Below are positions 9,692-18,139 of a stretch of 64,000 nucleotides of DNA, one piece after another (the first letter of the stretch is position 1; every line of letters starts with the position of its first letter). The notes beneath the pieces are model-generated. The model worked only from the letters and a program-made list of their open reading frames with translations. It had not been told where the DNA came from and made no database searches. Position numbers and translations under genes: made by a program. Source of the stretch: UBA830 sp002295635 (GTDB lineage: Bacteria > Pseudomonadota > Alphaproteobacteria > MPNO01 > UBA830). Where the stretch lies: the NCBI GenBank assembly GCA_002295635.1, contig DBHK01000013.1:76275-140274 (forward strand), given 5' to 3'.

Positions 9692-9846
9692 TTTAATGCT
9701 ACCTCTCCTGAACATTTTATAAGACGTTTGCACGTCGCTCTTTTATTCACATAATTATTATTAGAATGTTCTTCTAAAGCCAAGCGCTTAACGGACATAG
9801 CAAACGGACCATAAATTATGCTGAGTTACGGGAGTTACAGGTATTC

Positions 9847-10206
9847 CTAACACGTTGAGAAGAAAGGCACTGTAAAGTTAGGGACTACCGCGTGGGTGAT
9901 TTCACCAATGGCGATATTCTTATTACGATCGACAAAATTGAAAATGGTGTGGAATTGGCAATCTAAGAGATCAATGCCCTTACCGACGCGCGTTACTCTC
10001 GACGTACGTGTTCCGGACCGGGAACAACGATCTAGTATTCTTTTCACGATCCGATTACCTCCTATGTCGTAACGCCGATGGCACTCGGCGTTGACCGTTG
10101 TATTATACGACGGAATAGCCACCCGTTTTGTACATACGATAAGATTATCGGTACTTCTAATACACCGGTAAATAGTGGCCGATTTCGGTCTGCTGGACAG
10201 CGGCAA
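9847..10206 (-). pseudogene. Probable remnant of a flavin reductase-like gene
   Basis: The open minus frame (119 codons) contains two stretches resembling the flavin-reductase/FMN-binding family: an N-terminal RPKSATIYRCIRSTDNLIV (compare the RPKDT..NI..TGNFVV block) and later DLLDCQFHTI followed by IAIGEITHAVV (compare LEC-type and GEV..VH blocks). The middle is degenerate and fits better if frames shift. The N-terminal third is missing because the DUF2817 gene begins at 10231. No start codon with a ribosome-binding site is visible. I read this as a truncated, decayed gene filling the 539-bp gap, not an active one. Confidence 0.42.
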
Positions 10207-10230
10207 CCGGTTTGGTCATGTTCTGCTGAA

Positions 10231-11325
10231 ATGTTCATATCGCATTATTTTCCCACAGACTACGAAGACGGCCGGACTAAATTTAGGGCGGCTGCAGAGA
10301 AGGCGAATGCTGATTTGCACGTTTACGGTGCTAACGTTAGGGGCCCCGAGGGCAATGCAGTCACGACCGATGTAGCCCTAATTGGCCAAAAAGACGCTCC
10401 ATACGTTCTGCTATGTAACTCGGCGACTCACGGCGTCGAGGGCTTTTGCGGGTCTGGAATATTTTCGGGGTTTCTCGACAGTGGAGAGACGCAAATCCTA
10501 CCGAGAAAAATACGCTTGGTATTCATTCATGCCCTCAATTGCCATGGCTACGCTTGGCTCCGGAGAGTTACGGAAGAGAACGTGGATCTAAATCGAAACT
10601 TCATCGACCACAACCAGCCCCCTCCAAGGAACACGGAGTATAGCAAACTTCATCCATTCATTCTGCCAGATGTCTGGGATGCGAGGACCATTTCTAAATC
10701 TACCGAAGAACTAGAGAGCTATGCCTCAAAGACCTCAACGTTCAAATTACAATCAGTCCTGACTGGTGGCCAATACGACCATCCTGATGGGATTTTCTAT
10801 GGCGGACGGAAGCCAACCAAATCTCATAGACGGTTTATGGAAATAGTTGAAAATCACGTCGTCGGCGCGGAACACATTCTTTTTCTCGATTGGCATACGG
10901 GGCTTGGCCCGTATGGCACCGGCGAACTTATAGGAATGACCCGACCAGGCAGCCATCATGGAGATCGAGTTAATAATTGGTTTAGTCACGGCCTTGAGGC
11001 CCCCTCAGAAGGCCAATCTCCGTCTGCGCCACTGACGGGAACGATCGGATCGGGCCTACGCCGATTTTTTGCGGAGACAGAGACCGAAATTACCAGTCTA
11101 ACCGTCGAATTCGGTACCTATCCAGTTCGCGACGTTCTGATGCCGCTAATCGCAGACAATTGGCTTCACGCAAAGGGAAACCTTGAGAGCGATCAAGGTC
11201 GTTCGATTAAGAAACAGATCCGGAAAGCCCTCTTTCCCGACGAGGCCGACTGGAAAGAGCTTGTCTGGGTCCGCGGACGTCAGATTCTACGGCGAGGGAT
11301 TCGAGGTCTAGCAACACTGGAATAA
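10231..11325 (+). CDS. DUF2817 / M14-like zinc carboxypeptidase family protein
   Basis: 364 aa. The family belongs to the M14-like metallopeptidase fold. Visible residues are the HxxE pair in SATHGVEG (His67, Glu70) and a third zinc ligand His222 in FLDWHTGLG. Arg122 in VDLNRNF is a candidate substrate-binding residue, and Glu293 in LTVEFGTY a candidate catalytic residue. No signal peptide is seen, so it is likely cytoplasmic. The start ATG 10231 matches the family's usual N-terminus; the frame is open upstream to 10078 but that part looks non-coding. It is monocistronic. The natural substrate is unknown, possibly a peptide or an amidated small molecule. Confidence 0.8.
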   Translation: MFISHYFPTDYEDGRTKFRAAAEKANADLHVYGANVRGPEGNAVTTDVALIGQKDAPYVLLCNSATHGVEGFCGSGIFSGFLDSGETQILPRKIRLVFIHALNCHGYAWLRRVTEENVDLNRNFIDHNQPPPRNTEYSKLHPFILPDVWDARTISKSTEELESYASKTSTFKLQSVLTGGQYDHPDGIFYGGRKPTKSHRRFMEIVENHVVGAEHILFLDWHTGLGPYGTGELIGMTRPGSHHGDRVNNWFSHGLEAPSEGQSPSAPLTGTIGSGLRRFFAETETEITSLTVEFGTYPVRDVLMPLIADNWLHAKGNLESDQGRSIKKQIRKALFPDEADWKELVWVRGRQILRRGIRGLATLE

Positions 11326-11409
11326 TGGAAGAGAAAAAACTTTGGGCTTCTCCGCCCGCATGCCCAACCAATCAGGCATTGCGATGATAAAATATTCATA
11401 TAGCCCGCT

Positions 11410-11718
11410 CTAATGGGTCCAATTTTTTTTCCTGCTGTGAGCAAAATTATCTGAATAGGATTTTAGCTTGATCTTCCGTGGTCTCGGCTGGCTGACCTGG
11501 TAATGGAGCCCTTTTCTCTCGCAAAAGGCAATCGCGTCCTCCTGACTGGAAAACCGCATTTTTATTTGATTACGCGTATCCCCCTGACCAACCCAGCCCA
11601 TCAAGCTATCGTTCCTTGGCTTTGCACCTGGCTCGAATTCAACAACCCAATCTCGTGATTTGGCTCGACCAGACTGCATTGCATTTTTTCGGGGTTTGTA
11701 AATACGGACCTTCAACAT
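11410..11718 (-). CDS. NADH dehydrogenase accessory subunit (NDUFS4-like, ETC complex I subunit)
   Basis: 102 aa. It has the conserved block of the complex I 18-kDa accessory subunit: KVRIYKPRKNAMQSGRAK, WVVEFEP, DSLMGWVGQGDTRNQIKM, EDAIAFCERKG and the tail SYSDNFAHSRKKNWTH. In alphaproteobacteria and mitochondria this peripheral subunit stabilises the NADH-binding arm of complex I at the inner membrane. The start ATG 11718 has AGGAAA at good spacing and matches the family N-terminus. It is monocistronic. Its presence is good evidence that the source is alphaproteobacterial. Confidence 0.93.
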   Translation of the reverse strand: MLKVRIYKPRKNAMQSGRAKSRDWVVEFEPGAKPRNDSLMGWVGQGDTRNQIKMRFSSQEDAIAFCERKGLHYQVSQPRPRKIKLKSYSDNFAHSRKKNWTH

Positions 11719-11897
11719 GAAAATTTCCTGATGGTGTAAACGCCACGGATAATTGGCGTTATAGGGCTCACTCGATTGCAACTTCTGATCTAACTCGCTA
11801 AAACTCTTTTCAACCTTTAAAAAATCGGACTAGAGTTAAGTATTAGGTATGTCCGCCTAATTGGGGTTGTCCACCTTATCATAATCAGAGAGGCATC

Positions 11898-12941
11898 ATG
11901 ACTGTTTTTTCTAAGTTTGCGCTTGCTGGAGCGGTACTCGGTACCGCTGCAATGCTTGCACCTCCCGCCCAATCACAAGGCTTTGACTTCGCGGGCAAAC
12001 AAATAAAATTTGTAATCGGTTTCGGCTTTGGTGGAACCTACGGGAAATACTCCAGAATGTTCGCGGAGCATCTGAAAAATCATATCCCTGGAAAGCCAAA
12101 CATTATTGTTGAGTCCCGCCCGGGTGCTGGTGGCCTCAAAGCTGCTAATTATGCCGCCAAGGCCATGCCAGCGAATGGTCTAAACTACCTCGTCCCGCCA
12201 GATAGCGCAGTCGTCGTCCAACTGATGCGTCCCAAAAAGGCGAAGTTTGACATGAGTAAATTCACTTGGATCGGCTCGGCAAACCAAACTAATGTCATCC
12301 TGGTCGTGAGATCCGATACCGGGGTCAAGACTTGGAAGGATATGCGGAATATATCTGTCCCGATGGGATCCACAGGTCTTGCCTCAACCTCAACTATAAT
12401 GCCAGGCTTGGTCAATAACATGCTGGGTACGAAGATGAAGATCGTAACCGGCTACAAGGGATCCTCAAAAACCGGCTTGTCGGTAGAACAGGGCGAAAAC
12501 CGCGGCGCAGCCTTTAACTGGCTTTTCTGGAAATCCAAATACGAGCGTTGGTTCAAAGGTGACAAACCGTATGCACGTGCAGTTCTTCAACTTGGCCATT
12601 TTAAGGACCCGGAACTGCCAAATGTTCCAATGATGAAGGAAGTTACTGATAAAAAATATCACGATGTCCTCAACTTCATCGGATCACTTGGTCTAATCGG
12701 GAGGGGCGTAGCTGCGCCTCCCGGAACGCCAAAGGAAGCTATCAAGGTCCTACAAACCGCCTGGGAAAAGATGGTCAAGGACCCAGCTTTCTTGGCCGAT
12801 GCGAAAAAGCGGAAACTACGTGTAATTCCCGCAAATGCGGCGACTATCCAAAAAGTGGTTAACGACGCAATCGCCAATACAAGCCCTGAGGTCGTGAAAA
12901 GAGCCTCAAAGCTCTCTTATGAAGGTGCAGCAAAACTCTGA
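11898..12941 (+). CDS. TctC/Bug family tripartite tricarboxylate transporter binding protein (orphan)
   Basis: 347 aa with a signal peptide (cleavage near residue 26, PPAQSQG) followed by the family pattern: QIKFVIGFGFGGTYGKYSRMFA, IIVESRPGAGGLKAANY and a C-terminal AAPPGTPKEAI. Proteins of this type bind carboxylates or amides in the periplasm. No tctA/tctB membrane genes are in the window, so it must work with a permease elsewhere or act as a sensor. An RBS (GAGGCATC) precedes the ATG. It ends in a strong terminator at 12963-12998, so it is a single-gene transcript. Confidence 0.88.
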   Translation: MTVFSKFALAGAVLGTAAMLAPPAQSQGFDFAGKQIKFVIGFGFGGTYGKYSRMFAEHLKNHIPGKPNIIVESRPGAGGLKAANYAAKAMPANGLNYLVPPDSAVVVQLMRPKKAKFDMSKFTWIGSANQTNVILVVRSDTGVKTWKDMRNISVPMGSTGLASTSTIMPGLVNNMLGTKMKIVTGYKGSSKTGLSVEQGENRGAAFNWLFWKSKYERWFKGDKPYARAVLQLGHFKDPELPNVPMMKEVTDKKYHDVLNFIGSLGLIGRGVAAPPGTPKEAIKVLQTAWEKMVKDPAFLADAKKRKLRVIPANAATIQKVVNDAIANTSPEVVKRASKLSYEGAAKL

Positions 12942-12962
12942 GGGCGGTGATCAGAAACAACA

Positions 12963-12998
12963 AAAAACGGCCTCTCCATTCTAGGAGAGGCCGTTTTT
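12963..12998 (+). terminator. Strong bidirectional intrinsic terminator
   Basis: The 15-bp stem runs from 12963-12977 to 12984-12998 (AAAAACGGCCTCTCC with its exact complement) around a 6-nt loop, with the A/T ends forming the U-tract on either strand. It ends the TctC-like gene and excludes the in-frame upstream extension of the next gene. Confidence 0.95.
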
Positions 12999-13036
12999 CT
13001 GTAGACGGCGTTATTTCTGGGGATATTTTAAAAGCC

Positions 13037-14194
13037 ATGACAAATTACAAATACAATTCCGCCGACAATCACATCGACCAACGCTGGATCCCGGCTAAAC
13101 TTTGGCAGGATCGTGTTGCCGAGAAATTCAGGACAGCAGCACCGAAAGTCGTCGAAAATAATGGTGTTTGGGTTTGGGAATGGGAAGGTCGGGTATTTAG
13201 TGGTCGGGATGGTGGCGCAGCGGACAGCCCTGATAACCGAAAAGCGTTGGAGGATTATTACGGTGAATACGCCAATGACATACCCGATGGCGCCCTGCCG
13301 CCGGCGGACCCCGACATAATTCTGAAGCACATGGACATGGCCGGGATATGGGCATACGTCGGCTACGCTTCGGTTCGCAAGTGGGAAATTCATGACCGCG
13401 CCCTTCGACATGAGGTGCACCGGGTCTACAATGACTGGATGATGGAATTAAACACCGTCAATCCAGATCGGCTTTTGATGCTACCGATCATGCCGGTATT
13501 CGAACCAGAAGCCGCAGTTGCGGAGCTGGAGAGAATGAAGAAATCCGGCTGCAAAGCGATCGAATTTCCCGTTGCCGACATGGCCGAGGAAATCTGGCAC
13601 GAATGTTGGGATCCATTCTGGTCCTCCTGTGAAGATGGCAATGTGACTGTCTGTAGCCACATCGGTGACAGCGCGGGTGCCCCTTACCCGCCTACCGAAC
13701 GTGGTGTGCGTATGGCGTATTTCTCTTGCGTGCCGTTTAGTGCCGCCAAGCCAATATCTCAGCTCGCTTATTCAGGAACACTCATGCGCCACCCAAAGTT
13801 GCGATATAATTATGGCGAATGCCGGGCCGGTTGGGGCCCTATGCTCTTACAATGGATGGATCGCCAGGCTGTTGAGCGGCCGGGCCTTTTTGCCGACACC
13901 GGACTAAAAGAAATGCCTAGCGAGTACGTTAAACGTCAGGTAACCATTACTTACGAAGAAGATTATGTGGCTGGAATGTTACTAAAACATCCGGACTCTG
14001 GTATGGCGGATATCCTAATGTGGGGAGCTGATTATCCTCACGGTCAGGGCGTATGGCCGAATGCTGATGAAGTAATGGAGAAAACATTCGTCGGCGTTGA
14101 CCCTGAGATTCGAAAAAAAGTGGTATTCACCCGTTGTATGGAAATGTTTCAGCTTACCGGCCCAGATCCTGCTTCGATCTCTATCCAACTCTAA
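13037..14194 (+). CDS. Amidohydrolase family (Amidohydro_2) metal-dependent hydrolase
   Basis: 385 aa TIM-barrel protein. The start is set at ATG 13037 because an earlier in-frame ATG would lie in the terminator. The N-terminal strand reads SADNHID, a central His is in VCSHIGDSAG, and the late catalytic or metal Asp is in MWGADYPHG. This Amidohydro_2 group includes decarboxylases and C-C or C-N hydrolases of aromatic-type acids. No signal peptide is seen. It is followed after 60 nt by a VOC protein with its own strong RBS, and the pair may act in one catabolic path. The substrate is unknown. Confidence 0.85.
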   Translation: MTNYKYNSADNHIDQRWIPAKLWQDRVAEKFRTAAPKVVENNGVWVWEWEGRVFSGRDGGAADSPDNRKALEDYYGEYANDIPDGALPPADPDIILKHMDMAGIWAYVGYASVRKWEIHDRALRHEVHRVYNDWMMELNTVNPDRLLMLPIMPVFEPEAAVAELERMKKSGCKAIEFPVADMAEEIWHECWDPFWSSCEDGNVTVCSHIGDSAGAPYPPTERGVRMAYFSCVPFSAAKPISQLAYSGTLMRHPKLRYNYGECRAGWGPMLLQWMDRQAVERPGLFADTGLKEMPSEYVKRQVTITYEEDYVAGMLLKHPDSGMADILMWGADYPHGQGVWPNADEVMEKTFVGVDPEIRKKVVFTRCMEMFQLTGPDPASISIQL

Positions 14195-14254
14195 GGTCTA
14201 TATACTAAAACAATTCAACCCTTCCCGAATCCTTGATAAAAAAGGAGAAAGTTT

Positions 14255-14716
14255 ATGGCCAAATTACGTCACGTTGCGCTCTCGGTTCCAGACCCCGAAA
14301 AAGCAGCAGATTTCTATTGCGAGGCCTTCGATATGGAGCGCGTCGGCAAAACAAATTCCCCCCTCGCCCGGGGTTGTTATGTATCTGACGGAACTATCAC
14401 CGTTGCATTATTGGATTATAAATCTGATGAATGGGCCGGTTATGTCGAGGGTGAAGACGAACGTGGCAAGGACTGGGAGGGTATTCACCATATGGGCTTC
14501 TGGGTTGATGACATCGAGGAGACCGAAAAAAAAATCGAAGCCGCCGGGGGGAAGTACTTTCAGGGGCGTCCTGATGAAGATGCACCAAATACATTTTATG
14601 AAATGAAATTCCGTGATCCCCACGGCGTAATCATTGACTGCACCCATTTAGGTTGGGGCGGTTCCGTAAAGGATGTAGTTCCAGCTGGCAAAGAAAAATC
14701 TGGGAAAGACGATTAA
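14255..14716 (+). CDS. VOC superfamily (glyoxalase/ring-cleavage dioxygenase-like) protein
   Basis: 153 aa with a single paired beta-alpha-beta-beta-beta module: KLRHVALSVPDPEKAADFY at the N-terminus (His as likely metal ligand), a middle IHHMGFWVDDIEETEKKI (second His) and FRDPHGVIIDCTHLG near the end (carboxylate position). The fold binds a divalent metal and serves lyases, epimerases and extradiol dioxygenases. AAGGAGAAAG provides a strong ribosome-binding site. It is probably co-transcribed with the amidohydrolase just upstream. Confidence 0.85.
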   Translation: MAKLRHVALSVPDPEKAADFYCEAFDMERVGKTNSPLARGCYVSDGTITVALLDYKSDEWAGYVEGEDERGKDWEGIHHMGFWVDDIEETEKKIEAAGGKYFQGRPDEDAPNTFYEMKFRDPHGVIIDCTHLGWGGSVKDVVPAGKEKSGKDD

Positions 14717-14831
14717 CGTTGTAAGAAAAGGGCGCCGAGAGAAAAGCTGCTTGCAGGACCATCGATACAAATTTTTAATGAGCTGTATTCGAATAAGGCA
14801 ACAATGACGAATTTAGGACGTTGCAGTGATA

Positions 14832-15074
14832 TTACCGCTTAGCTCTCATAATCGCATAAGCAGCTATCACAATAGCAATAGCTACAAGGGTCTGGCTGGA
14901 TATTTTTTCTATCAAGACAACTAGATTATCGACTACTGAATTGACGTACCAGCCTGAAGCCTCTCCCAACAATAAATAAACCAGAACAATAATAGCAACG
15001 ACTGCTACGCCGGCCTCAACAAAACGGAAAACTATTCCACGGGCCGCAGTGAGAAATTCTGTTACCGCCTGCAT
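14832..15074 (-). CDS. Small two-helix membrane protein, 80 aa (paralogue of 15111-15329)
   Basis: 80 residues. Segment about 20-38 (EAGVAVVAIIVLVYLLLG) and segment about 60-75 (LVAIAIVIAAYAIM) are hydrophobic and likely transmembrane, separated by a polar amphipathic stretch with VVDNLVVLIEK. It ends in basic residues. It aligns along its length with the neighbouring gene at 15111-15329 (AARG, EAG/EIG, LLLG/LLVGG, VVDN/VVGN, a K then S, and a terminal R). No Shine-Dalgarno sequence is evident before the ATG. No function is known. Confidence 0.6.
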   Translation of the reverse strand: MQAVTEFLTAARGIVFRFVEAGVAVVAIIVLVYLLLGEASGWYVNSVVDNLVVLIEKISSQTLVAIAIVIAAYAIMRAKR

Positions 15075-15110
15075 CGATTTATTATCGTTGGGAGAGGGAG
15101 GTTAACTAAT

Positions 15111-15329
15111 TTAGCGGCGGAAGAGCCACAAAATTACACCAAGGGAAATCAGGCCAACAAGACCTGCACTACCCAGTTCTTTAACAAGGGCGATAATATT
15201 ACCGACCACGTCCCCTAAAAACGCCATGTTAGATCCGCCAACAAGTAGCGTCGCCACGATGGCTAGGGCTAGGAGCGCAATTCCGATCTCCGTTATGGAT
15301 TTGATCGCGCCTCTCGCACTGTCAAACAT
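15111..15329 (-). CDS. Small two-helix membrane protein, 72 aa
   Basis: 72 residues. The start is put at ATG 15329 because GGAGGAA sits 3 nt-plus upstream, and a further in-frame ATG at 15341 lies ahead of that site. Helix 1 covers about 13-32 (IGIALLALAIVATLLVGG) and helix 2 about 52-70 (AGLVGLISLGVILWLF). A short amphipathic N-terminus and a middle segment GDVVGNIIALVKELG complete it. It is clearly related to the gene at 14832-15074, 36 nt downstream, so the two look like a tandem duplication in one transcript. Known two-helix families were considered but none could be assigned. Confidence 0.7.
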   Translation of the reverse strand: MFDSARGAIKSITEIGIALLALAIVATLLVGGSNMAFLGDVVGNIIALVKELGSAGLVGLISLGVILWLFRR

Positions 15330-15394
15330 TGTTTCCTCCATTTTTTTCTACAATGACATATTTGTTAAAACCGAATTTAACGAATCAATCCAGC

Positions 15395-15565
15395 ATTAAA
15401 AAAAGATACCCCTAATTGAATATTGAATACTTCAATAAAGAATCAAAAATTATAAAAACCAAATACGATAAAAATTAATTTATATTTAAATTTTTAAATC
15501 TAATAATTATCTTTTATTTAAATTATATTTTTTTTATTTACTTTTATTAAAGTAATTTAAAATAC
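15395..15565. other. Extremely AT-rich intergenic tract
   Basis: About 170 bases almost free of G and C, with runs such as ttatatttaaatttttaaat and a run of eight T near 15529. It lies upstream of the two small membrane-protein genes on the minus strand. It may hold their promoter(s) or bind a nucleoid protein. No iterons, DnaA boxes or hairpins were made out. Confidence 0.7.
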
Positions 15566-15677
15566 CAGTCGGTGTGTCGCCAACTCTGGTTGTGTCCGTC
15601 CTACCAAAAGCCACAGCTACCAGCCATTTTTATCGAAAAATTTTTCCAGCAACGATACCCATCATCGATTATGAAAC

Positions 15678-15860
15678 CTAAATAACTACAACGTACGTTT
15701 CCAAAGCTATGAAGACATTTCCATCTTTAAACATAGTGTAGTGACTTGGTTTGGTATTTCTGGCCTTGGAAAAATCTGATGAGGTAATAGGAATACCAGA
15801 GAACACAGAGACGGCAGATAACTTGAATATTATCAAACGAATACTTTTTTGCTTATTCAT
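15678..15860 (-). CDS. Possible small protein, 60 aa
   Basis: The frame starting at ATG 15860 encodes a basic, hydrophobic N-terminus (IRLIIFKLSAVSVF) and ends VFIALETYVVVI. No convincing ribosome-binding site and no family. Listed because it is the only ORF of size between the AT-rich tract and DUF2256; it may be chance. Confidence 0.22.
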   Translation of the reverse strand: MNKQKSIRLIIFKLSAVSVFSGIPITSSDFSKARNTKPSHYTMFKDGNVFIALETYVVVI

Positions 15861-15911
15861 AACACTGTCTATCAAACAATTAATTATTCTAGCGGCACTC
15901 CTCTGTAGATT

Positions 15912-16046
15912 ATGATTAAAAAGTCCAACTTACCTGTAAAGTTCTGCGCAGTCTGCGGTAAGCATTTCAGTTGGCGGCGCCGATGGAAAAAAGTTTGGGG
16001 TGACGTGAAGTACTGTTCTCAACGATGCCGCAGAAACAAATCATAA
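15912..16046 (+). CDS. DUF2256 domain zinc-ribbon protein, 44 aa
   Basis: A 44-residue gene with the full DUF2256 pattern: basic start, LPVKFCAVCGKHFSWRRRW, then VWGDVKYCSQRCRRNK. Two CxxC-like pairs (Cys12/Cys15 and Cys35/Cys39) form a probable zinc site, and the rest is strongly basic, suggesting nucleic-acid or ribosome contact. The molecular role of the family is not established. It sits alone between the minus-strand mccA and the AT-rich tract. Confidence 0.85.
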   Translation: MIKKSNLPVKFCAVCGKHFSWRRRWKKVWGDVKYCSQRCRRNKS

Positions 16047-16123
16047 GCCTCTAAGACAGGTATTTAAATTGGTTTGCTCCCGATGACCGATTGAACACAA
16101 CGACTAGCTTTTACCGACAGCTA

Positions 16124-18085
16124 TCAATCCGGGGTAAATGATACAAGCTCTTCACCTTCTGAAACTTGATCCCCCTCTGTATAATTTACGGATAAAACTG
16201 TGCCGTCAGCGGGTGCTCGAATCGTATGCTCAACCTTCATTGCTTCGATTGCTATTAAGGGCTGTCCCGCAGTGACTTTCTCTCCACCCTCCACAAATAC
16301 CGCGACGACGATGCCAGGCATATCAGAAAAGAGAGAACCCTCCACACCTCCTTTACCACTCACATACGCAAGCGGATCATCGATCGACAGCGTCACAAAC
16401 ATCTCCCCCGAAAAGATGTTTATAACTGACTCGTGTTTGACCACGTCTGCTCTATATTTTTGACCATCGATCATAGCTTCAAAGCAAGTTTCCGAAATCC
16501 ATCGGCCATTGGCATCTATTGTGCGGCCGTTTTTTGTTAACCCATCAAATGACAGAACAAATGTTTGCGGACTACCGCTTTCCATAATCGTTACTTTTTT
16601 ATTCAATGGTGAGCCAAGCCGCCAGCCGGAAGAACGTTTCCACGGTGATTGGTCATCCTCACCCTCCGAAGTTCGGGATAGCTCAGAAAGCGCAGCAAGA
16701 ACGATGAACTCTGACGGTGGCGCCTCATCAACCAGCGTTAAGTCATCCAAATTACGGGGTATAAACTCCGTGTCGACGCCGCCCTCCCGGAACTCACCGT
16801 GGCTAATGATAGCCCTCAGAAATTTCTCATTCGTAGTGGGCCCTGCAACACGAACAGCGCTAAGGGCGTTAGCCATCGCTGTGCAGGCCTCGCCTCGCTC
16901 ACTCTCTGTTACAATAATTTTGGCAATCATTGGGTCATAGTGAACTGTGACCTCATCACCCCGACGGACACCGGTATCAATTCGCACAATATCGGTTTCC
17001 CGCGGAACCGCTAAGTATGGAATTCTACCAAAGCCTGGAGCAAAACCATTCGCAGGGTCTTCTGCATAGAGGCGAACTTCTATCGAATGTCCAGTAGACG
17101 TGATCTCCTCTTGCCTCAAAGGTAATGCTTCACCGGCAGCGACCCGAAGCTGCCATTCGACCAGATCGATGCCTGTAATTTGTTCTGTAACCGGGTGCTC
17201 AACCTGCAGTCGGGTGTTCATTTCCATAAACCAAAATCTGCCGTCGGGTGCCAAAAGAAATTCGACTGTGCCGGCACCCACATATCCAACAGCCTTCGCA
17301 GCGGTCAATGCGGCGGCGTAAAGCCGGGAACGCGTTTCCTCCTCAAGATTAGGTGCCGGGGCTTCCTCTACAACCTTCTGATGACGCCGTTGAATCGAAC
17401 AATCACGCTCGAATAAATGGACTATGTTGCCATGTGTGTCGGCGAAGATTTGAACCTCGATATGCCGCGGGCCCTCGATCAGTTTTTCGACCAGAAGCGA
17501 TTTATCACCAAAGGATAAGGAAGCCTCGCGCCGAGCCGATGCCAGCGCTTTAGTCAAGCCTTCCGGTGCAGAAACGATGCGCATACCCCGCCCACCACCC
17601 CCGGCAAGGGGCTTTACCATTACTGGATAGCCGGCGGCCTTTGCAGACTCCGCCAGTGATTGGTCATCCTGTCCCGACTTAAAACGACCAGGCAGAACGG
17701 GTACGCCAGCGTCTGCCATAATACACTTTGCTTCTGCCTTTGAGCCCATTTGCCTGATGGCCTTTGCGGATGGGCCGATAAAAACAAGGCCAGAATTTTC
17801 GCAGGCTTCAGCAAAAAGTGAGTTCTCAGAAAGAAAACCATAGCCGGGGTGCACGGCTTGTGCCCCCGTCTGAAGTGCGGCGTCAATCACCGCACCGATA
17901 TTTAAGTAGCTTTCCGACGAGGGCGCCGCACCTATTCTAACGGCTTCGTCTACCGCTGTTGTATGCATAGCTCCTCTGTCCGCAGAAGAATACACGCCAA
18001 CAGTTAAGACATTGTGTTTTCGGCATGTTCGCGCTATTCGGCAGGCGATTTCTCCCCGATTGGCGATAAGAACCTTTTCGAACAT
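16124..18085 (-). CDS. mccA: 3-methylcrotonyl-CoA carboxylase biotin-containing (alpha) subunit
   Basis: 653 aa. Residues 1-445 form the ATP-grasp biotin carboxylase: FEKVLIANRGEIACRI, the glycine-rich loop KPLAGGGGRGMRI, FMEMNTRLQVEHPVTE. The C-terminus is the biotin carrier domain with biotinyl Lys617 in AIEAMKVEHT, where the EHT following the Lys is typical of methylcrotonyl and geranyl-CoA carboxylases. It carboxylates biotin for transfer to 3-methylcrotonyl-CoA in leucine degradation. It forms an operon with the carboxyltransferase subunit 54 nt upstream. Geranyl-CoA carboxylase is the main alternative, but the isovaleryl-CoA dehydrogenase nearby favours leucine. Confidence 0.92.
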   Translation of the reverse strand: MFEKVLIANRGEIACRIARTCRKHNVLTVGVYSSADRGAMHTTAVDEAVRIGAAPSSESYLNIGAVIDAALQTGAQAVHPGYGFLSENSLFAEACENSGLVFIGPSAKAIRQMGSKAEAKCIMADAGVPVLPGRFKSGQDDQSLAESAKAAGYPVMVKPLAGGGGRGMRIVSAPEGLTKALASARREASLSFGDKSLLVEKLIEGPRHIEVQIFADTHGNIVHLFERDCSIQRRHQKVVEEAPAPNLEEETRSRLYAAALTAAKAVGYVGAGTVEFLLAPDGRFWFMEMNTRLQVEHPVTEQITGIDLVEWQLRVAAGEALPLRQEEITSTGHSIEVRLYAEDPANGFAPGFGRIPYLAVPRETDIVRIDTGVRRGDEVTVHYDPMIAKIIVTESERGEACTAMANALSAVRVAGPTTNEKFLRAIISHGEFREGGVDTEFIPRNLDDLTLVDEAPPSEFIVLAALSELSRTSEGEDDQSPWKRSSGWRLGSPLNKKVTIMESGSPQTFVLSFDGLTKNGRTIDANGRWISETCFEAMIDGQKYRADVVKHESVINIFSGEMFVTLSIDDPLAYVSGKGGVEGSLFSDMPGIVVAVFVEGGEKVTAGQPLIAIEAMKVEHTIRAPADGTVLSVNYTEGDQVSEGEELVSFTPD

Positions 18086-18139
18086 AAAGTATAGTATACA
18101 CTAAAATACTTAATATCGTGCCGGCTTACTAATAGACTA

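Noticed and set aside
10078..10230. N-terminal extension of the DUF2817 protein
   Set aside because: The added residues lack family similarity and overlap the flavin-reductase-like remnant.
12947..13036. Longer N-terminus of the amidohydrolase
   Set aside because: The extension lies in the strong terminator after the TctC-like gene.
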